Positions 1 through 8,904 of a stretch of 36,230 bases of DNA are shown in pieces. The notes beneath the pieces are model-generated. The model saw only the letters and a program-made list of their open reading frames with translations, ran no database searches and was not told where the DNA came from. This DNA comes from Spirochaetales bacterium. Its GTDB lineage: Bacteria > Spirochaetota > Spirochaetia > Sphaerochaetales > Sphaerochaetaceae. A program made the position numbers and the translations under genes. The stretch covers positions 1 through 36,230 of the forward strand of contig JAQYLW010000034.1 of assembly GCA_028719825.1 (NCBI GenBank), written 5' to 3'. Each line of letters begins with the position of its first letter. Positions within the stretch are counted from its first letter, which is position 1.

Positions 1-533
1 ACTACATCAGCATTTTCTCCTGCAAGTGTTCCTCCACCCTGACGAATTACTTCATATTGAAGGCCTGACTCTGTTTCTATAACTCCTTCGCGTTTTTTGT
101 TTTCATCTAAAAATTCTTGAGCGATTACTATGTTTTTATCAGCAATTATTTTAGTAATTTCATCAATTCTTTCCCTGAAGGCGTCTTCTATTTCTTGTCT
201 TTCTTCTTCACTAACCTCAATACCTTCATTCGCATCCGTGATGCCTTTAATAAGGTTGTTCATAGCATCTGTAATTGCATTGTCATCAAAGCCATAGTAT
301 GAATATTCGCCTTTCATATTACTCATTGTGGCATTGCCGATAAGATATGCAAACCTGTTCTCACCGGTAATAGAAGATGGATTTTCATCGCTTGGAGATT
401 CTATAGTTTCCGTAACCTGAGGTTGTGCGCTTTCGGAAGAAGAAGGATTAATATGACCTATAGCATAACCTAAAATAAAAGCGATAACGCATACCACGCA
501 CAGTATGACTATTGATTTTTTTGAAATTGTCAT
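1..533 (-). CDS. FKBP-type peptidyl-prolyl cis-trans isomerase, N-terminal part (runs off window edge)
   Basis: Reverse-strand translation from ATG at 533: MTISKKSIVILCVVCVIAFILGYAIG... then ...EEERQEIEDAFRERIDEI...EFLDENKKREGVIETESGLQYEVIRQGGG, typical of an FKBP (Mip/FkpA) N-terminal domain leading into the FKBP fold. Absent from the ORF track because it is truncated. Confidence 0.85.
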   Translation of the reverse strand, partial: MTISKKSIVILCVVCVIAFILGYAIGHINPSSSESAQPQVTETIESPSDENPSSITGENRFAYLIGNATMSNMKGEYSYYGFDDNAITDAMNNLIKGITDANEGIEVSEEERQEIEDAFRERIDEITKIIADKNIVIAQEFLDENKKREGVIETESGLQYEVIRQGGGTLAGENADV

Positions 534-620
534 TTTCCCCTCACTAATAATACTCTTTATTAATTTACAAATAACCGTGCATTATTTCAATAGAACGCCT
601 CTTGGCAAAAGACCGTATAA

Positions 621-1304
621 CTAAAACTTCACTCCTGCATAAAGCTTATTCTCTTTTATGGAAATAAGCATATAATTGAGTTCTTTTTTAAACATCATCG
701 CATTGATTTTTTCTATTTCCTCTGCAGAGACAACATCAGCCTGATTAAAAACTATAAAGCTGTATCTTCCCTTTTTATCCTTTTGAATACAGGAGGGGTT
801 GTCTATGAGCTTTTCGATAAACGAAAGTGAGCAAATCGGGGGAAGAGGCGTGGTTTCTTTTATAAGCTCTTCATATCCGAACAGGACATCCTTTATGGGT
901 TTACCTAATGCCGATAAGCCTACAACACAGAGGGTTGAATCCGTTTCATCTATAACGACAGGATCACGTTGTGTGTGAAATTTAAGGGGCAGACCACGTG
1001 AACCGTCTGCCTCTATTATTGTTTTATCGTATTTTACAAGGTTTTCTTTAATAACAGCTTCACCAGGATTTATGCATTTGCCGTTTTGATAATTCCACAA
1101 ACACGTTGCACCTTCAAACACAAGATTTGACTGAACCTTTGTTGTTGTAGTTACCAATACCCTTTCCCCGTATGAAGAAAAAATATTGGCAAGCTTCACC
1201 ATTAAGGATGTTTTCCCCCCACCTCCCGTTATGGAGATAACGCTTGCATCCTTTAAAAAGAACCTGAGCGAAGATGATAAAATCTCATTATAAACGGATT
1301 TCAT
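621..1304 (-). CDS. yqeC: YqeC-family putative selenium-cofactor/hydroxylase accessory protein
   Basis: SITGGGGKTSLMVKLANIF...VLVTTTTKV plus EADGSRGLPLKFH motifs; next to selD. Confidence 0.88.
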   Translation of the reverse strand: MKSVYNEILSSSLRFFLKDASVISITGGGGKTSLMVKLANIFSSYGERVLVTTTTKVQSNLVFEGATCLWNYQNGKCINPGEAVIKENLVKYDKTIIEADGSRGLPLKFHTQRDPVVIDETDSTLCVVGLSALGKPIKDVLFGYEELIKETTPLPPICSLSFIEKLIDNPSCIQKDKKGRYSFIVFNQADVVSAEEIEKINAMMFKKELNYMLISIKENKLYAGVKF

Positions 1305-2329
1305 TATTCTACTATAATCTGATGAGTATCCTTATCCGTGACTTCACCTATTATCCGAGCATCCGTATATTCGCTTACAAATTCCTCGGCTTCATTATAA
1401 GGAAGGGAGAGCAAAAGTCCTCCCGATGTCTGAGGATCATACAGAATATCCGTAAGTGGAAGAGGGATTGATTCTTTTATTAAAATCTTACCCTCCGTGT
1501 ATTCCCTGTTGTAATATGAGGCACAGGGCAGATAACCGTACTCTGCAAGCGAAAATGCTTCTTCTATATAGGGCACAGCTTTTGCTTTGATTCTTATGCT
1601 GTATTCCTTTTTATCTGTCATTTCGGCAAGGTGTCCCAAAAGACCAAAACCCGTAACATCGGTTGCGGCATGTACCGTGTGGTTTTTGGCAATTAAACAG
1701 GCGTATTTATTCAAAAGCGTCATGCTGTCAATTGCACTCTTTATTCCCTGTTGCGATACGGCAGAACATCTGTATGCCGTGTTTATTATCCCAACCCCCA
1801 AGGCCTTTGTAAGTACTACTGCATCCCCTTTTACTATTGTGTTGTTGCGCCACACCTTGTTTTTTTCAACCTTACCCGTAACGGCAAGCCCGTATTTAAT
1901 TCCCTGATCTTCTATTGTATGTCCGCCGGCAATCGCTATCCCTGCTTCTGTTGCCTTGGATATTCCTCCCTCAAGAATCCTTTTCAAAATTCCTTTATCG
2001 AGTTTTTGAACAAAGCACATTAGGGATAAGGCATAAATGGGTTCTGCTCCCATTGCATATATGTCACTTAACGCATTTGCTGCTGCAATCTGTCCAAAAA
2101 TAAAAGGATCATCAACCATAGGAGGGAAAAAGTCAACGGTGGATACTAAGGATAAATCATTTGTAATATTATAAACAAGCGCATCTTCCGCACCGTCAAA
2201 CCCCACTTCAAGATGCTCATCTTTAAAAGACGGCAGTCCTTCAAGAACTTTCATAAGGTCACGTGCTTTAAGCTTTGCCCCGCATCCTGCTGCTGAAGAA
2301 AAACTTGTCAACTTAACATTATCGCTCAT
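1304..2329 (-). CDS. selD: Selenide, water dikinase (Cys form)
   Basis: AAGCGAKL active site with Cys; VSTVDFFPPMVDDPFIFGQIAAANALSDIYAMGA; AIAGGHTIED; ATDVTGFGLLGHL; DPQTSGGLL. Start placed at 2329 (good SD) rather than 2374. TAATG overlap with yqeC. Confidence 0.95.
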   Translation of the reverse strand: MSDNVKLTSFSSAAGCGAKLKARDLMKVLEGLPSFKDEHLEVGFDGAEDALVYNITNDLSLVSTVDFFPPMVDDPFIFGQIAAANALSDIYAMGAEPIYALSLMCFVQKLDKGILKRILEGGISKATEAGIAIAGGHTIEDQGIKYGLAVTGKVEKNKVWRNNTIVKGDAVVLTKALGVGIINTAYRCSAVSQQGIKSAIDSMTLLNKYACLIAKNHTVHAATDVTGFGLLGHLAEMTDKKEYSIRIKAKAVPYIEEAFSLAEYGYLPCASYYNREYTEGKILIKESIPLPLTDILYDPQTSGGLLLSLPYNEAEEFVSEYTDARIIGEVTDKDTHQIIVE

Positions 2330-2564
2330 ATATAATCTCCTTTTCTTTTCCGCAAACTGCATATATCCCCTCAAGCCCTTCGGATTTTTTCATCTGTTCA
2401 ATATCATCCCTTTGCATATCGTTTTGCAAAACAAGACAAGAGGAACAACTTGATGAAATGAAACGCGGAGTGGGAGAAATACAAAACGGATAAGACTTGA
2501 ATTTTTTCTTTGCAAGAATAGTGTGATAGTGAGATTCAAAAGTGACTACAAGAACCTTGTCCAT
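2319..2564 (-). CDS. DUF3343 family protein (putative Se/S carrier-like)
   Basis: Small protein VVTFESHYHTILAKKKF...PFCISPTPRFISSSCSSCLV; overlaps selD start. ATG at 2564 rather than the TTG at 2567. Confidence 0.8.
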   Translation of the reverse strand: MDKVLVVTFESHYHTILAKKKFKSYPFCISPTPRFISSSCSSCLVLQNDMQRDDIEQMKKSEGLEGIYAVCGKEKEIIYER

Positions 2565-3049
2565 CAATTCAAAAACTCTTTGCTCTTTTCGTTGATACGC
2601 TTACTTGCATATGAAAACATATGCATTCTTTTCATAAGACCCTGCGATTTTTTCTTGCCGCTTTGCTCTGCTTCTAAATATTCGTCTATAGTGTTGCACG
2701 AAGACATGTACAATCTGTACATATCCCTGACCTTTGCGGATAAACTGGACATTATCGCCATGATTCGCTGAGGTTTTGCATTGAAGAACTCCGTGAAATT
2801 ATCATGAGTAATGATTTCAACCTCGGTATCTTCCAATGCCACTGATGTTCCATAGCGAGGGAGCGACTCCAAAAACCCAAGCTCTCCGAAAAAACTACAT
2901 CTTTCGTTCACGCTTAACACAACCCTGTGTTCAGTGTTGTATCCGCCATAGATTCCAACCCTACCCGACACAATATAGTACATCCAAAGCTCAAAATCGC
3001 CCTCGTTCGATATAATCTGACCTTTCTTGAATTTTTTATTCTCAATCAT
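2564..3049 (-). CDS. Cyclic-nucleotide-binding (CRP-like) domain protein without a recognisable HTH
   Basis: KKGQIISNEGDFELWMYYIVSGRVGIYGG...RCSFFGELGFLESLPRYGTSVALEDTEVEII matches the CNB fold; no helix-turn-helix in the remaining ~60 aa. Confidence 0.82.
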   Translation of the reverse strand: MIENKKFKKGQIISNEGDFELWMYYIVSGRVGIYGGYNTEHRVVLSVNERCSFFGELGFLESLPRYGTSVALEDTEVEIITHDNFTEFFNAKPQRIMAIMSSLSAKVRDMYRLYMSSCNTIDEYLEAEQSGKKKSQGLMKRMHMFSYASKRINEKSKEFLN

Positions 3050-3200
3050 GTGAATCTCGTTTTATATATGTATTATATACTATTTTCATTATATTTTAAA
3101 ATAAGGGATGGAGAGCTGATTGATCCTCTCTCATAACATACTGATATTATTCTCTTTCTAAAAGATAAACAGAATACTTTTCAGCCTGATAGTTGTCCCT

Positions 3201-3869
3201 TTATTCTCTACAGAGCCCTGAATGCTCTCTGACATATTTAGGACCTTTGGCATAATCGTCAAAATCCATATTTTTTGCAATTTCAATCATTGTAAATGCA
3301 GGATTTTGAATTTGATCCTTTGATGCAAAAAGTATGTCTTTTTTGTATGAATCAGTCGCAATATCAATAAGCGACAACACCTTGTCCCTTTCATCAGGAT
3401 GCGTTACAAACGCAATTTTGTCGTATGGCTTTTTAAGTATATTCTCAAAAGAGATATCCTCATCATCAGATAAGCGCTCTTTATCTTTAAAAACAGCAGA
3501 GTAAAATCTGTTCATACGTGCATCTATTAGAGGAATTACAACCCTGTCTTTGTCGTGATTTTTATAAGACAAGGCAAGGGTTAAGAGCGAGGATACGCTT
3601 TTTATTCTAATCCCCTTTGATGATGTAAATCCCTTAGCCACGGATGAGGCAATGCGCAGCGATGTAAACGAACCCGGCCCCTCTGAAATAACAAAATACT
3701 CTATATCGTCCAAACACACATTGTGCTCGTCCATAATTTCCAAAATGCCATCAAGAAGCTTCTTATCCGCCCTTCTCAAATCCGGATAGCTTTTACAAAA
3801 AATTTCATCATTCACTTCAAGCGCAATGTAAAGCGAATCCGATGACGAATCAATTGACACTATAGCCAT
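3201..3869 (-). CDS. tsaB: tRNA t6A biosynthesis protein TsaB
   Basis: MAIVSIDSSSDSLYIAL...ISEGPGSFTSLRIASSVAKGF...SLLTLA. Confidence 0.88.
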   Translation of the reverse strand: MAIVSIDSSSDSLYIALEVNDEIFCKSYPDLRRADKKLLDGILEIMDEHNVCLDDIEYFVISEGPGSFTSLRIASSVAKGFTSSKGIRIKSVSSLLTLALSYKNHDKDRVVIPLIDARMNRFYSAVFKDKERLSDDEDISFENILKKPYDKIAFVTHPDERDKVLSLIDIATDSYKKDILFASKDQIQNPAFTMIEIAKNMDFDDYAKGPKYVREHSGLCRE

Positions 3870-3870
3870 T

Positions 3871-4308
3871 TTATCCTGCCTTTGAAATAACAACCTCTCT
3901 ATCACCGTTTTGATTTATTGAAATTGTTATTGAATTATAAGATATGTTCTTAAGATAATCCTTAATCAAAAGGGGCCATTCAATACACACAATGCTATCT
4001 GATGACAAGATGTACCTTCCGTCTATAAGATCAAATTCAGTAGGATCGGAAAGCCTGTAAAGGTCAAGATGATAAAGGCTGTTTTTACCTGATGTATAAT
4101 GCTGAACAAGTGTAAAGGTTGGAGAAACAATGGGCTCCGTAATACCAAGGCACTCTGCTATTCCTTTAACAAAAACAGTTTTTCCTGCCCCTAAACTCCC
4201 TGACAAAGTTACAACGCTTCTTTGTTTTAAACCTGCCATAAATTCATAGGCAAGAGAGAGCATTTCATCCTCGTTATGAACGATGTATTTTTTATCAAAC
4301 TCTATCAT
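3871..4308 (-). CDS. tsaE: tRNA t6A biosynthesis ATPase TsaE
   Basis: LSGSLGAGKTVFVKGIAECLGI..VSPTFTLVQHY...LYHLDLYRL...CIEWP. Confidence 0.95.
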   Translation of the reverse strand: MIEFDKKYIVHNEDEMLSLAYEFMAGLKQRSVVTLSGSLGAGKTVFVKGIAECLGITEPIVSPTFTLVQHYTSGKNSLYHLDLYRLSDPTEFDLIDGRYILSSDSIVCIEWPLLIKDYLKNISYNSITISINQNGDREVVISKAG

Positions 4309-4323
4309 TGTTGTTTATTCCCT

Positions 4324-5559
4324 TTAATCATGCTTATGACAATCACAATGCGTATGATCGCTATGATGGTGTTCATCGCTTTGTATATGTTCCTTATCAT
4401 GACAATCGCATTCGTGTTCATCCTTGTCCTTGTTAGGATATACGAACTTATAAGGAGCTGAAGCATTAAATTCCTTTATAAGCGAGTCTATCATGGGATC
4501 CTTATCGTCTGTTTCAATAAGGTTATAAAGGGATTTTTCGGCATTCTCATAATCGGATGTGTACAAATTCATCAGCACTAAATTTGACGAATAGGAAGGA
4601 TTATCCCTATCTAAATCCTCTGCTGTTTTCATATACACTTTAGCCAGCTCCTTTGAACCCACTTCCCATTCAGACATAGCAAGTTCGTTATAGAACAAAG
4701 CGTCTGTATTATCGCTTTTAAGACACGACAACAAAACATTTCGTGCCTCTTCAAATTTACGAGATACCCTCAATGCCCAGCCGTACAAAAGCGCATATTG
4801 ATATTCCTTGTTGTATTTTTCGTATAATGCGAGGGCTTTTTTAATCCCTTCGTCAAACCTGTCTGTCATTATAAGATCATACACTTCGGCATATTCGTCT
4901 TCCTTCTCCATGGCTTCTGCTGCCTTACTTCGCATTTTTTTTGCGTTTTTAAGGCGGGCATCCTCTGTTTTATACGATGCTATAAATTCATCAAGATATT
5001 CTGCGGATGATACAAAATTCCCCTCTCTGAAATGGAACGATGCAAGTTCATATGCGATATCCGAGCTTTGGGGGAACATAGCCCGAGCGGCTTTTAGAGT
5101 TTCAAAAACAAGATTGTCATATGCCTCGTAATCCTCAATATTTGTTTTTTGAGCTTCGGCGGCCTTATAGGCATAAACGGCAGACAAGAGAATAAAGGTT
5201 TCTTCATTAGGCATTAGTATTGAAATTGCTTTCAAAAGTGTTTCGGCATTGTCATAGTCCTTTTTTTCAATGCGTACCTTTGCAGCCGTTAACAGATTCA
5301 AAACGGCATTTTCTTCGCCTAAAATAATACTCTTGTAATAATCAAGATACTTATGTGCAAACCCTTTACTGTCTGACGCATAATGAGAAAGAGCATAGAT
5401 TATCCCTGTTTTAATAGCAGACAATTCAACATCAGATGTATTGTCGTTTCCACTTCTTAAAACCGGAAGAGGAATTTCGGGATTGAGGCGTACCCCACCC
5501 ATTATAACAGAACTGCCGGGAGGGATTTTGATATATTCAATATACGACTTGTTATCCAT
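4324..5559 (-). CDS. TPR-repeat protein with Asp/His/Cys-rich C-terminal tail
   Basis: Repeated helical TPR-like segments; C-terminus DKDEHECDCHDKEHIQSDEHHHSDHTHCDCHKHD. Confidence 0.75.
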   Translation of the reverse strand: MDNKSYIEYIKIPPGSSVIMGGVRLNPEIPLPVLRSGNDNTSDVELSAIKTGIIYALSHYASDSKGFAHKYLDYYKSIILGEENAVLNLLTAAKVRIEKKDYDNAETLLKAISILMPNEETFILLSAVYAYKAAEAQKTNIEDYEAYDNLVFETLKAARAMFPQSSDIAYELASFHFREGNFVSSAEYLDEFIASYKTEDARLKNAKKMRSKAAEAMEKEDEYAEVYDLIMTDRFDEGIKKALALYEKYNKEYQYALLYGWALRVSRKFEEARNVLLSCLKSDNTDALFYNELAMSEWEVGSKELAKVYMKTAEDLDRDNPSYSSNLVLMNLYTSDYENAEKSLYNLIETDDKDPMIDSLIKEFNASAPYKFVYPNKDKDEHECDCHDKEHIQSDEHHHSDHTHCDCHKHD

Positions 5560-8210
5560 TATTTCTCCCATGATAAAAGGATTTCATAAGACTCATTTAA
5601 TTTCTTAAGAGTTTCTTCGGCTTCTTCCCTTTTATTCCTCTCTTTTTGTACGGCATTCTCGGATGCTTTATTTATAAATTCATCCGATGATAGCTTCTTT
5701 TCAGCCTCGCTGAGCAGCGTATTGTTCTTGTCTATGTCCTTTTTTATTCTTTTAAGACGTGCTGTAATATCAACGTCAAAAGGCACCTTCACAGAACACT
5801 CATAACCGTATGAACCCGTAAAGATATAACCATCACGCTTTGCACGATCGGAGAATTCTATACTTGAAAGAGCTGCGCCCGTCTTTATGTATTCGCCCTC
5901 GTTTTTAACAAATTCTATAAATTCATCACCGGTGGCGCTGACAATGGCATCTGTTTTATAGCTGTCCGTAAGACCCAGAGTGATTTTTAATGATCTTAAA
6001 TCACGCAGTATTTTTTTAACAAGCTCCACCTTTGCTTCATCTTTGTCTGATATTGCATTCAAATCCGGAGTTGGGTAAGAGAGAGCTATCAACGGCTTTT
6101 CGGAATGTGGAAGATTGGAATAGATTTCTTCTGTTACAAGAGGTATAAACGGATTCATCATAAGCAATGACTTTGAGAGTATATCAAGAAGAATACTGAT
6201 TGTTTCGTTTTGAACATTTTGATCCTCGCTTGATAAAAACAGTTTTGCCCTCTCAATATACACCGCACAGAAGTCATTCCAAAAGAAATCATAAACGGCG
6301 GCTGCGGCATCGTTGATTTTATACTGTTCAAAGCTATCAGAGATTTCCTTTAACGTTTTATTTAAACGAGAATAAATCCATTTGCCCCAGGTATTGAGTT
6401 TTATTGAATTAACATCAACAAGGGTGCGCCCTTCAAGGTTCATCAAAAGATATCGAGAGGCATTCCAAACCTTGTTGGCAAATTTGCTTCCGAATTTGAA
6501 GCTGTCCTTGTCTATCTGTATATCCTGCCCCTGACTTGCCATGTATGCAAGAGTGAACTTCATGGCATCAGAACCATATTCGTTTACAATCTCTATAGGA
6601 TCTATTCCGTTACCAAGGCTCTTTGACATTTTTCTGCCTTTCTTATCACGCACAAGAGAGGTGATATATATGTCTTTAAACGGAACCTCTCCCGTGAACT
6701 CCAAGCCCGCCATTATCATCCTGGCTACCCAAAAGAAAATAATATCATATGCCGTTATAAGAGCATTTGTGGGATAGAAGGTTTTTAAATCCGCAGTTTT
6801 TTCGGGCCACCCAAGCGTGCTGAAAGGCCAAAGCCACGATGAAAACCACGTATCAAGAACATCCTCATCCTGTTTAAGATTTTCGGATGAGCATTTTGGA
6901 CACTTATGAGGTTCATCCTTTGAAACAATAACATGTCCGCACTCCGAGCAAGTCCATACCGGTATTCTATGTCCCCACCACAGCTGTCTTGAAATACACC
7001 AAGGCCTTATGTTTTTCATCCAATGGATGTATGTGCTTTCCCATTTTTCGGGATAAAACCGTATCTTACCCTCCTCAAGCGCTTTTAGGGCCTTTTCTGC
7101 CATTCCGTCCATTTTTACAAACCACTGTTTTGAGAGATACGGCTCTATAAGAGTTGAACATCTGTAGCAGTGTCCGACCTCGTGAGTAAGCGGAGTTTCA
7201 CTTATATAAAAACCGCCCTCCTTTAGTTTCTCAACCGTTTTCTTCCTTGCCTCTGTTACGCTTAAATTTCTAAACTCTTCGGGCACAGCGTTATTCAATG
7301 TTCCGTCAGGGTTCAAAATATTGATCTTTTCAAGGTTGTGGCGTCCTGCACATTCGTAGTCGTGAATATCGTGCGCAGGCGTAATTTTGACGGCCCCTGA
7401 ACCAAATGTCATATCTACAAAGGAATCGGCAACAATTTTGATTTTCCTGTTTGTAAGGGGCAGATCTATTTCTTTACCTATAAGATCCTTATACCTTTCG
7501 TCGTCCGGATGAACGGCAACAGCAGTATCGCCAAACATGGTTTCGGGTCGTGTTGTTGCAACAACAACATAGCCGCTTTTATCACTAAAGGGATATTTTA
7601 TATTCCACAAAAATGAGTCTTCCGAAGAATAGTCAACCTCATCATCTGAAAGGGCTGTTCCGCAGTGAGGACAATAGTTGACAAGATACTCTCCCTTATA
7701 AATCAAACCCCTTTCATAAAGAGTGACAAAGCATTCCTTAACGGCATCCTGCAGTTTTTCATCCATAGTAAAACGCTCTCTTGACCAATCGCATGAGCAG
7801 GCTATTGTTTCAAGCTGGCGTTTAATAATATCGTGGTGTTTGTCCTTTACAAGCCATGTCCTTTCTAAAAATTCCTCACGGCTCATATCCCTGCGTTTTT
7901 TTCCCTCCTTCTCAAGGGCGCATTCAACAACATGTTGAGTTGCAATGCCGGCATGATCAGTTCCGGGAAGCCATAGAGTTTTATAACCCGTACTTCGTTT
8001 ATACCTTACTATAATATCCTGAAGAGTGTTGTTAAGAGCATGCCCCATATGCAAGATGCCCGTAACATTTGGAGGTGGCATAACAACGGAAAATGTTTTA
8101 TCACTATTTGAATTATCAGGATTGTAATACCCTTCGTTCAAAAGCTTTTTATAAATTCTTTCTTCAAAATCCTTTGGTGAATAAACCTTAGACAGTTCTA
8201 TATTCTTCAT
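5559..8210 (-). CDS. valS: Valyl-tRNA synthetase
   Basis: PPPNVTGILHMGHALN, LPGTDHAGIATQ, ATTRPETMFGDTAVAVHPDDERY, GRKMSKSLGNGIDP. Confidence 0.98.
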   Translation of the reverse strand: MKNIELSKVYSPKDFEERIYKKLLNEGYYNPDNSNSDKTFSVVMPPPNVTGILHMGHALNNTLQDIIVRYKRSTGYKTLWLPGTDHAGIATQHVVECALEKEGKKRRDMSREEFLERTWLVKDKHHDIIKRQLETIACSCDWSRERFTMDEKLQDAVKECFVTLYERGLIYKGEYLVNYCPHCGTALSDDEVDYSSEDSFLWNIKYPFSDKSGYVVVATTRPETMFGDTAVAVHPDDERYKDLIGKEIDLPLTNRKIKIVADSFVDMTFGSGAVKITPAHDIHDYECAGRHNLEKINILNPDGTLNNAVPEEFRNLSVTEARKKTVEKLKEGGFYISETPLTHEVGHCYRCSTLIEPYLSKQWFVKMDGMAEKALKALEEGKIRFYPEKWESTYIHWMKNIRPWCISRQLWWGHRIPVWTCSECGHVIVSKDEPHKCPKCSSENLKQDEDVLDTWFSSWLWPFSTLGWPEKTADLKTFYPTNALITAYDIIFFWVARMIMAGLEFTGEVPFKDIYITSLVRDKKGRKMSKSLGNGIDPIEIVNEYGSDAMKFTLAYMASQGQDIQIDKDSFKFGSKFANKVWNASRYLLMNLEGRTLVDVNSIKLNTWGKWIYSRLNKTLKEISDSFEQYKINDAAAAVYDFFWNDFCAVYIERAKLFLSSEDQNVQNETISILLDILSKSLLMMNPFIPLVTEEIYSNLPHSEKPLIALSYPTPDLNAISDKDEAKVELVKKILRDLRSLKITLGLTDSYKTDAIVSATGDEFIEFVKNEGEYIKTGAALSSIEFSDRAKRDGYIFTGSYGYECSVKVPFDVDITARLKRIKKDIDKNNTLLSEAEKKLSSDEFINKASENAVQKERNKREEAEETLKKLNESYEILLSWEK

Positions 8211-8228
8211 ATCCTAATAATGATAGAA

Positions 8229-8891
8229 TTAATAGGATATTTTTTCAACAAATGCCCTCTTGTCGGGTGCTTTTACAAAGGACGATCCCGTAACCAGAAT
8301 ATCCGCACCACAGTGTTTGAGCTCTTCGGCATTTTGGGCCGTCACCCCTCCGTCAACGGAGATCTTGTATGAATAGTGCTCTATTTGCCTTATCTCATCA
8401 AGCATTTTTATCTTATTCAATGAAGATGGTATAAAGTTCTGTCCTCCCCAGCCCGGATTAACGCTCATAACAAGAACAAGATCCACATATTCTAAAATCT
8501 CGCTTAGGGCGCTTACGGGTGTTGAAGGAACAATGCTTACTCCGGCCATTATAGAATGTTTTTTTATCATTCCTATCACTCTGTTTAAATGCACAGTGCT
8601 CTCGTAATGAACTGTTATGGCATCAGAGCCTGCTTTTGCAAAGTCATCAATAAAATTTTCTGGTTTCTCAACCATTAAATGGGTGTCAAAAAACAAATCC
8701 GAATGCGGACGAGAGGATGAAATAAGCTGTGAACCAAATGTTATTGGTGGAACAAAATGTCCGTCCATAACGTCAAAATGCACCCATGGGGCAGAGCTTT
8801 CTTTAATTGTTCTAAGAGAAGAACGAACATCTGAAAAATCAAATGCCAATAGCGATGGTGATACGATTGTTTTATGTTCTTTATCCATCAT
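8229..8891 (-). CDS. rpe: Ribulose-phosphate 3-epimerase
   Basis: SPSLLAFDF, HFDVMDGHFVPPITFG, VMSVNPGWGGQNFI, VDGGVTAQN. Confidence 0.97.
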   Translation of the reverse strand: MMDKEHKTIVSPSLLAFDFSDVRSSLRTIKESSAPWVHFDVMDGHFVPPITFGSQLISSSRPHSDLFFDTHLMVEKPENFIDDFAKAGSDAITVHYESTVHLNRVIGMIKKHSIMAGVSIVPSTPVSALSEILEYVDLVLVMSVNPGWGGQNFIPSSLNKIKMLDEIRQIEHYSYKISVDGGVTAQNAEELKHCGADILVTGSSFVKAPDKRAFVEKISY

Positions 8892-8904
8892 CCCTCCGAT
8901 TATA

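Noticed and set aside
117-302. Small plus-strand ORF at the window start
   Set aside because: Antisense to the convincing FKBP reading frame on the minus strand.
1274-2103. Several plus-strand ORFs opposite selD/yqeC, and similar antisense ORFs elsewhere (valS, ffh, topA, rpoC, helicase-like gene)
   Set aside because: No recognisable domains, no SD, fully antisense to strong coding frames.
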